From assembly GCA_026874595.1 (NCBI GenBank), contig CM049314.1:27045729-27109728 (forward strand): 64,000 bases of DNA. Reading direction: 5' to 3'. Position numbers and translations under genes: made by a program. Below are positions 56,621 through 64,000 of the stretch, in pieces. Origin of the DNA: Sipunculus nudus. Taxonomy: Eukaryota > Annelida > Sipuncula > Golfingiida > Sipunculidae. How positions within the stretch are numbered: the first letter of the stretch is position 1; every line of letters starts with the position of its first letter. The notes beneath the pieces are model-generated. The model saw only the letters and a program-made list of their open reading frames with translations. It had not been told where the DNA came from and made no database searches.

Positions 56621-59600
56621 TGAAATTTGGAGCTCAAGGTTTCAGGTAAATATTTGATAACAGAAATGGCCTCAGTAGCGTGTGTTCATTTACATCAGGT
56701 GTAATATGATGCTACTGACAAAATTTGTATGTGTCCATAATGCCATTTAAAACAAATCAAATAAATCTATTATCATTAGGGTCACCTTCCTCTAAAAAGT
56801 TGTTTATTTTTATATATTAACTAAGTAATAGTCTTTTTTTTTGTTTATCTACAGAAAGTGAAGAAATGAGTTCAGCTTTCACAGGCAAGTCGAAATAGTT
56901 GGCGACACATAGCAGACGAAAACCTTTATTAATATGATGCTAATGGCTATATGATGCCGATGGAAGATTGCAGCAGTACATGTGAGAATGTTGCAATATA
57001 TGTGATATGACCTGACATATATAGTACATGAAAACACAAACAACTGATACATTTGCCATCGAACGAAGATGAACTCTGATAAAGGTGCCATTTTGATTTA
57101 ATTAGACTCAAATTATGTTCGTTTATACCCCCTAAAACTAAATAAATTCTGGTCTAAGTTGTATATATCGGTCCTCGTCGTGAAACAAGAGGGAAAATAA
57201 AAAAAAATGTGTGGATAACGGCAGTTTCGCTTTTATTTGTTCATGATGAAGGCCATATATTGGTAACTAAAATGATGAAGATGCTGATATAGACAGAACA
57301 AACAAATAACAAACCAGGGAAGTAAAACATAAAATTATACATCCCAAGTCTGTGAATGTGAGTGGCTAATCATGGAAGTCCTCATTAGATAACCTTTGAC
57401 AAAATATGTAAAAACTAACGAAAGTCATAGAGAATGGTGTGTGTGGAGGGGGGGGGGGGAGGGGTGTAGAGGGTTCAAGTAAGACTCAGCTGTCTGCAAT
57501 GCTTTTCGACGACGCTATAAACATATATAAATATTTTTGAGAGACCAGTTTGTTTTCCATGTATGTGACAGCTTTTTCCTTGGTATGTACACCCTACATA
57601 ATACACTCTACAAAAATGTACATGATCTTTTATAATGCAAGTACCTTTAATATAATATGCAAACAGATACAACTGTTACATTTGCCACGAATAAAGATAA
57701 ATTTCCGTAAAGGTGCCATTTATATTTAAAACGCAAACCCAAATTATGCTCACATAATCCCCCTTTAACTAAGTAAAATCTCGCATAAGTTGTCAATATT
57801 GGGCCTTGTTGTAAAACGGGGGGGGGGGGGGGGGGATAAAAAAGCATAAGAATAAAGAAGCATATTATTTTTATAATGTATAACAGCTGATTTGCAGAAC
57901 ATTTGATCATCTCATCTTCATCTATACTTGAGTGTTTAATTTGTTTATTCTTTTTACCCTCGATCTGCAGATTTCTTTGGAAAATACGTACTAACCTAAT
58001 CATGTGTTCAGTTTCTATTCAAAAAGGAGAACAGCTACATTTAAAATGGTGGTCATTATGACAAAACAAAATAACCAAAATTGAATTCTCTGGGCCATAA
58101 TACCCCGGAATTCATGTACTGGATGACCCTCTCTGTCAAATGTAAGGGTAATTACGGCAATTTTGCAATTTTCGCATTATTTTGGCGGCCATTCTGGTTT
58201 ATGCTAATTATCAAATGTTGCCCAAGGCTGACAGAGGGCCAATCAATATATTGTTGACACCTGATATGTGGGCAAACAAAATCCACAAAGAAAACAAGAC
58301 CATAAAACAAGGTTGAGTCCGGGGGCGACTGGACTATACCGAAAGCTGAGGTTCCTGGACAACTAGAAGACGTGGCTTCCATTATTGGCTAAAGCGGAGG
58401 GTGTCCTTTCTGGCCCATGCGACCGTCCTTCAGTTCCAAATATGTATACTTTGACATATATTGTTTCTACTTGGTTTAGTAACAAATACATGACATTTTA
58501 TTATGACATTTATGTTTATTATGTTGTTACCGTGGTAACGGGCCATATGACCACAACCACCACCGGATCAATGGCAGGGAAGAAGATTCTGATAGGTGAG
58601 GTTTCTGGCTAACTAGATATTGTTTTCACTCCCTCAAAGGGAGGGGAGGTGGTCTATGCTAGCCTATAGTCAATATAGTATATATATAACTGTACTTCAC
58701 TCAAGTATCTGGAACATGTACGATCACGTATAATTACACGAACTGGTAACATAAATTTCAGTTACCTTGGACGTAACGATTGACCTGCTATAGAAGAACA
58801 CAATCTTCAATTCTTTTCGGACATGTTTGGTTTTATGGGTTTGGCAAAATATCTGCGCCGCAGCTTGGCTTTAACGGCACTTACATTTAGTGTAGAGTGG
58901 TTTCTAATCCTGCTCCTGTGCTATGAGTATACAAATATGCTGAGCTTATATTGTCCGTGAGTCAACGCATGGACGACGTTTGAATTACACTCTTGTTGAG
59001 GCTAATGAAAGCTGACCACGGTAAATACATCTCCGTAGCTAGAAATAAAGTAACCATGAAAGCGCTATCGTCAATTTTAGATTCCCAGCAATATAAATGA
59101 GAATTAAAAAAAAAAGAAACCAGAAACATCAGACAAGACCTCTGAGTAGTTATCCTGTCTTTGGCGTATGCTGCAATGATGCTCAGTGTAACAAGCATTT
59201 GTTATTAATTATGTGTATATTTAATATCACCTTGTGTTTTAAAGTTTTTACGTAAGTTAATATTGAATGGTGAGATTGTGGTTGATGAGGTTTGGGTGCA
59301 GATTCAGGTTTTTGCGGGGGAGACGCGCTCTGTGTTTTCCATTTTAATTTGGCAGCGTGTCTATAGACTACATATATGGTGTACAACCTCAACTATCTCG
59401 ATTTCAAGTCAGTATAAAAGTGCACTTTATGTTATTATCTCATGCTAGGTGTATAGACATTGTAGAAAAGATGGCACGTGTTCACCAGGCAAGACAAAAC
59501 TATCAACGCAGAGTCTCCCTTATTTGACATATTTATAACCTATGAGAGGGTATCACATACCGTCGTAGGGAGCACAATACGGTGCTATACAATGCTATTC

Positions 59601-59955
59601 GGGGTCAGTTATGGCCTGCAGCCACGCACAACGAAACAGTTAAAATAAACAGGTTGTACCATACTGCCAAACAGATGTTGTGTTGCTAATGAATTGATTT
59701 TTTTTCCTGTATATTACGAGAGCTCCTGTGTTATTATTTTTTAATTTAAAATCACCGGTTTCCAAAATAAAAATACTCTTCCATTTAAAAAAATATCCTT
59801 TGTGAGGTTTGTATGAAATACTTTTTTTAAATGGACAGTGCAATGTTTAAAAAATAGGTATTATTTGCATTATTTCATATTAGCTAATGCTATATTCATC
59901 CTCACATTTAGGTCAGATATAGGTTACCAATATAAAAATATGTTTGATTATAATT
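56621..59955 (+). repeat. Large segmental duplication, copy A
   Basis: Collinear and highly similar to 60652-64000 at an offset of about 4.0 kb. Shared landmarks are: AATTTGGAGCT; GAAATGGCCTCAG; GGGTCACCTTCCTCTAAAAA; AGTTCAGCTTTCACAGGCAA; a G homopolymer (57819-57834 here); CCCCGGAATTCATGTACTGG; GGTAACGGGCCATATGACCA; the Ig remnant; and GGCACGTGTTCACCAGGCAA. Differences are scattered substitutions and small indels, mostly in homopolymers. The minus frames at 56879-57091 and 57475-58003 are conserved with the copy only because the DNA is. Confidence 0.9.
58690..59190 (+). pseudogene. LRR-Ig remnant (Ig domain), duplication copy A
   Basis: The sequence aligns with the LRRCT-to-Ig part of LRR-Ig copy 3. 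It has the linker TSLKYLEHV, then ISAPQLGFNGTYI, a TAG where copy 3 has Met before the first Ig cysteine, CRVVSNPAPVL, a TGA, VYKYAELILSVSQRMDDV, a TGA, and then a second-half strand KADHGKYISVARNKVTM in which the second Ig cysteine is replaced by Ser. Several stops plus a missing cysteine mean it is dead. The preceding LRRs are not recognisable. Confidence 0.65.
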
Positions 59956-60469
59956 TATTATCAATAATTGAATAACCATCTATGTATTTGTATTGCTGGA
60001 TTTCCTGCCAGAGAAAAAGCAGATAAAGCATGTACCCTTAATTATCTTAATATCATGCTTATTTGAAGATATAGCAAAGCTAATTTCTGAATTATGCCTT
60101 CATATTATACTAAACCTGACTTCCTGGTCCATTTTTATCAACGAATTAAGCAAGTAATTTATATTATTTGTGTAATTACATGATCATACAAACATGATCA
60201 TACCAACAGTACTCCAAAATCTGCTTTTTTGAACGCCAATACATTTTTTTAAAGAACGGAATGAATTATATCATTTACATAAATAAATGTTATGACATTT
60301 CAAAGAATGAACCGTTTTGTATGAATTTTTCTCGCAACAGAATTTTAGAACAAATGCAACTGATATTAATGCATTTAAAGCCTGGCTGGGCCAATTCAAC
60401 AAGACTTGCATGATGATAGAGCTCAGCATGAATGTATCACATGCATCTGCTATTTATTTTTTTTCTGCA
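59956..60469. other. Non-coding spacer between duplication copies
   Basis: AT-rich sequence not found before copy A. The 101-codon frame starting 60317 runs into a hairpin-repeat piece and is not considered a gene. Confidence 0.4.
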
Positions 60470-60645
60470 TTATCATATATTTCTAGGACCATCATATCTC
60501 TTATTTCTATGCCCTATAGCTCGAAGGATATGGGTAACAGAGACCTCATTTCAGGTTTCCATGGATACTTTTATGGACCTCCGGGATGTCAGGCAAAAGG
60601 ATTCCCGGTCAAATGGTTATGATTTGTGCCCTGTTAAGAGATAAC
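60470..60645 (+). repeat. Hairpin-repeat family piece at duplication junction
   Basis: Contains CCCTATAGCTCGAAGGATAT, CTCATTTCAGGTTTCCATGG, ATGGTTATGATTTGTGCCCT and GTTAA, family modules as at 37.75 and 48.67 kb. It ends just before copy B begins. Confidence 0.6.
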
Positions 60646-60651
60646 CATAAC

Positions 60652-63600
60652 ACGAAATTTGGAGCTGAATTTTTCAGGTATTCCTGAAATATTTGATAAC
60701 AGAAATGGCCTCAGAAGCGTTCATTTACATCAGTTGTAATATGTTGCTATTGACAAAATTTGTATGTTTCCATAATGCCATTTAAAAAAAATCAAATAAA
60801 TCTATTATCATTAGGGTCACCTTCCTCTAAAAAGTTGTTAATTTTTATATTAAATATAAAGTAATAGTCTTTTTTTGTTTATCTACAGAAAGTGAAAAAA
60901 AATGAGTTCAGCTTTCACAGGCAAGTCGAAATAGTTGGCGATCACATAGGAGACGAAAACCTTTATTAATATGATGCTAATGGCTATATGATGCCGATGG
61001 AAGATTGCAGCAGTACATCTGAGAATGTTGCAATATATGTGATATGACTTGACATATATAGTACATGCAAACACATACAACTGATACATTTGCCATCGAA
61101 CGAAGATGAATTCTGATAAATGTGCCATTTTTATTTAATTAGACTCAAATTATGTTCATTTATACCCCCTAAAACTAAATAAATTCTAGTCTAAGTTGTA
61201 AATATCGGGCCTCTTCGTGAAACAAGGGGGAAAATAAAAAATGTGTGGATAACGGCAGTTTCTCTTTTATTTTTTCATGATGAAGGCCATATATTGGTAA
61301 CTAAAATGATGAAGATGCTGATATAGACAGAGCAAACAAATAACAAACAAGGGAAGTAAAACATAAAAATATACATCCCAAGTCTGTGAATGTGAGCGGC
61401 TACTCATGGAAGTCCTCATTGGATAACCTTTGACAAAATATGTAAAAACTGACGAAAGTCATAGAGAATGGTGTGTGTGGGGGGGGGGGGGGGGTTCAAG
61501 TAAGACGCAGCTGTCTGCAATGCTTTTCGACCCCGCTATAAACATATAAATATTTTTGAGAGGCAAATTTGTTTTCCATGCATGTGACAGCTTTGTCCTT
61601 GGTATGTACACCCTACATAATACACTCTACAAAAGTACCTTTAATATTATATGCAAACAGATACAACTGTTACATTTGCCACGAATAAAGATAAATTTCG
61701 GTAAAGGTGCCATTTTTATTTAAAACCCAAACCCAAATTATGCCCACATAATCCCCCTTCAACTAAGTAAAATCTCGCATAAGCTGTAAATATTGGGTCT
61801 TGTCGTAAAACGGGGGGGGGGGGATAAAAAAGCATAAGAATAAAGATGCATGTTATTTTTATAATGTATAACAGCTGATATGCAGAACAGTTGATCATCT
61901 CCTCTTCATCTATACTTAAGTGTTTAATTTGTTTAATTTTTTCCCCTCGATCTGCAGATTTCTTTGGAACATACGTACTAACTAAATCATGTGTTCATCA
62001 GTTTCTTTTCAAATAGGAGAACATCTACATTGAAAATGATGGTCATTATGACAAGAAAAATACCAAAATTGAATTCTCTGGGTCATAATACCCCGGAATT
62101 CATGTACTGGATGACCCTCTCTGTCAAACGTAAGGGTAATTATGGAAATTTTGCGCTTTTCGAATTATTTTGGCGGCCATTTTGGTTTATGCTAATTAGC
62201 AAATATTGCCCAAGGCTGACAGAGGGCCAACCAGTATTTTGTTGACACCTGATATGTGGGCAAACAAAATTCACAGAAAAAAAAACTTAAGACCATAAAA
62301 CAAGGTTGAGTCCGGTGGTGACCGGACTATGCCAAAAGCTGAGGTTCCTGATAACTAGAAGACGTGGCTTCTATTATTGGCTAAAGCTTAGAGTGTCCAT
62401 TCTGGCACATGCGACCGTCCTTCAGTTCCAAATATGTATACTTCGACATATATTGTTTCTACTTGGTTTAGTAACAAATACATGACTTTAATTTTATAAC
62501 TTTTTTTTTTTATGTTGTTACCATGGTAACGGGCCATATGACCACAACCACCACCGGATCAATGGCAGGGAAGAAAATTCTGATAGCTGAGGTTTCTGGC
62601 TAAATAGATGTTGTTTTTACTCCCTCAAAGGGAGGGGAGGTGGTCTATGCGAGCCTATAGTCAATATAGTATATCTATAACTGTACTTCACTCAAGTATC
62701 TGGAACATGTACGATCACGTATAATTACACGAATGGGTAACATAAATTTCAGTTACCTTGGACGTAACGATTGTCCTACTATAGAAGAACATAATCTTCA
62801 ATTCTTTTCGGACATGTTTGATTTTATGGGTTTTGCAACATAGATGCGCTGCAGCTTGACTTTAACGACACTTACATTACGTGTAGAGTGATTTATAATC
62901 CTGCTCCTGTGCTAGGATTATACAAATATGCTGAGCTTATATGATCCGTGAGTCAACGCATGGACGACGTTTGAATTACATTCTTGTTGAGGCTAATGGA
63001 AGCTGACTACGGTAAATACCTCTCCGTAGCTAGAAATAAAGTAACCATGAAAGCGCTATCGTCAATTTTAGATTCCTAGCAATATGAATGAGAATTAAAA
63101 AAAAATAGAAACCAGAAACATCAGTCAAGACCTCTGATGAGTAGTTATCCTGTCTTTGGCGTATGCTGCAATGATGCTCAGTGTAACAGGCATTTATTTT
63201 AAATTATGTGTATATTTAATATCACCTTGTGTTTAATGTTTTTACGTAAGTTAATATTGAATGGTGGGATTTGGATTGATGAGGTTTGGGTGCAGATTCA
63301 GGTTTTTGCGGGGGAGACGCGCTCTGTGTTTCTTTTTAATTTGGCAGCGTGTCTAAAGACTACATATATGGTATACAACCTCAATTATCTCGATTTCGAG
63401 TCAGTATAAAAGTACACTTTATTTTATTATCTCATGTTAGGTTTGAAAACATTGTAGAAAAGATGGCACGTGTTCACCAGGCAAGACAAAACTATCAACG
63501 CAGAGTCTCCCTTATTTGACATATTTATAACCTATGAGAGGGTATCACATACCGTCGTAGGGAGCACAATACGGTGCTAGACAATGCTATTCGGGGTCAG

Positions 63601-64000
63601 TTATGGCTTGCAACCACGCACAACGAAACAGTAAAAATAAACAGGTTGTACCATACTGCCAAAAAGATGCGTTGCTAATGTAGTGAATTTTTTCTATATG
63701 TAACCCTCCGTATAAATAAAGTAGAGACTTATAATAACTTGAGGGAAGTTCATGTATCAATAACCATGAATGCGCGTGTTTACGTGAGCTCCTGTGTTAT
63801 TTTTTTTTATTTAGAAATCACCGTTTTCCAAATTAGAAATACTCCTCCATTTAAAATAAGATATTCTATGTGAGGTTTGTATGGAATATTTTTTTAATGG
63901 ACAGTGCAACGTTTAAAAAATAGGTATTATTTGCATTATTTCATATAAGCTAATGCTATACTCATCCTAACATTTAGGTCAGATATAGGTTACCGATATA
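60652..64000 (+). repeat. Large segmental duplication, copy B (runs off the window)
   Basis: Matches copy A from AAATTTGGAGCT to the last base of the window (AGATATAGGTTACCGATATA versus ...ACCAATATA in copy A). Copy B has an extra ~60 bp near 63.7 kb. The match reaches the window edge, so the true 3' end and possible further copies are unseen. Confidence 0.9.
62685..63185 (+). pseudogene. LRR-Ig remnant (Ig domain), duplication copy B
   Basis: Counterpart of the 58.7-kb remnant. Here the first Ig cysteine context is intact (LDFNDTYITCRVIYNPAPVL then GLYKYAELI), so two of the stops in copy A arose after duplication. A TGA follows AELI, another follows RMDDV, the frame is broken upstream (GFAT-stop), and the second half reads KADYGKYLSVARNKVTM, again with Ser for the second Ig cysteine. 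The shared lesions show the ancestral segment was already a pseudogene before it duplicated. Confidence 0.65.

Noticed and set aside
57647-58003. 118-codon minus frame conserved between the two large duplicates
   Set aside because: Conservation equals that of surrounding DNA, the copy is frame-disrupted and shortened (61716-61898), and the polyproline comes from the G run.
58545-62545. GTTACCGTGGTAACGG-type palindrome in both large duplicates as a regulatory site
   Set aside because: A short palindrome shared by duplicates is expected by descent; nothing else points to function.

Overview
The window is a stretch of AT-rich, intron- and repeat-rich animal nuclear DNA. It has many long (TA)n microsatellites, LINE, LTR, SINE and DNA-transposon remnants, very sparse coding sequence, and secreted or membrane proteins built from leucine-rich repeats (LRR) plus immunoglobulin (Ig) domains. 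The dispersed repeat with GACGG-rich tracts closed by a TAGCTCAG hairpin, and the abundance of LRR-Ig proteins, make a mollusc, probably a bivalve, my best guess; this is inference, as no marker gene is present. || Coding content: the main theme is a family of essentially single-exon LRR-Ig type I membrane proteins on the + strand: signal peptide, LRRNT, about seven LRRs, LRRCT, one Ig domain, a transmembrane helix and almost no cytoplasmic tail. Three near-complete copies lie at 13.4-14.7, 40.9-42.2 and 49.2-50.6 kb. Each carries one or two small lesions: a 1-nt frameshift, a nonsense codon, or both. Fragments of further copies lie at 3.4 kb (LRRNT exon), 6.6 kb (5' end), 8.5 kb (Ig end plus helix) and 58.7 and 62.7 kb (Ig remnants). 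The locus looks like a birth-and-death gene cluster. || On the minus strand, 35.7 to 25.7 kb, I see exon-like pieces of a spliced membrane-protein gene: half of a C-type-lectin-like domain, an N-glycosylatable acidic stalk exon, two tandem 88-bp transmembrane exons only 22 bp apart (so necessarily alternative), and a short tail exon. The last four share compatible splice phases. || Layout: 0-10 kb holds a pogo/Tigger transposase fragment, LRR-Ig fragments, a LINE fragment and simple repeats. 10-15.1 kb holds a GGCGACA-motif cluster and duplication copy 1 with the first LRR-Ig gene. 15-25 kb holds a hAT remnant, a solo LTR, a LINE fragment and ~285-bp tandem repeats. 25.7-36 kb is the minus-strand spliced gene with a SINE in or near it. 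36-38 kb holds dispersed hairpin repeats. 38.1-42.7 kb is duplication copy 2 with the second LRR-Ig gene. 43-48.9 kb holds hairpin repeats and a second solo LTR. 49.2-50.6 kb is the third LRR-Ig gene. 54.9-56 kb is a complete pogo/Tigger-type element with TIRs and a TA target duplication. 56.6-64 kb is a ~4-kb-period segmental duplication, each copy carrying a dead Ig-domain remnant. No rRNA, functional tRNA, CRISPR or bacterial operon structure is present. All homology statements come from reading the sequence by eye.
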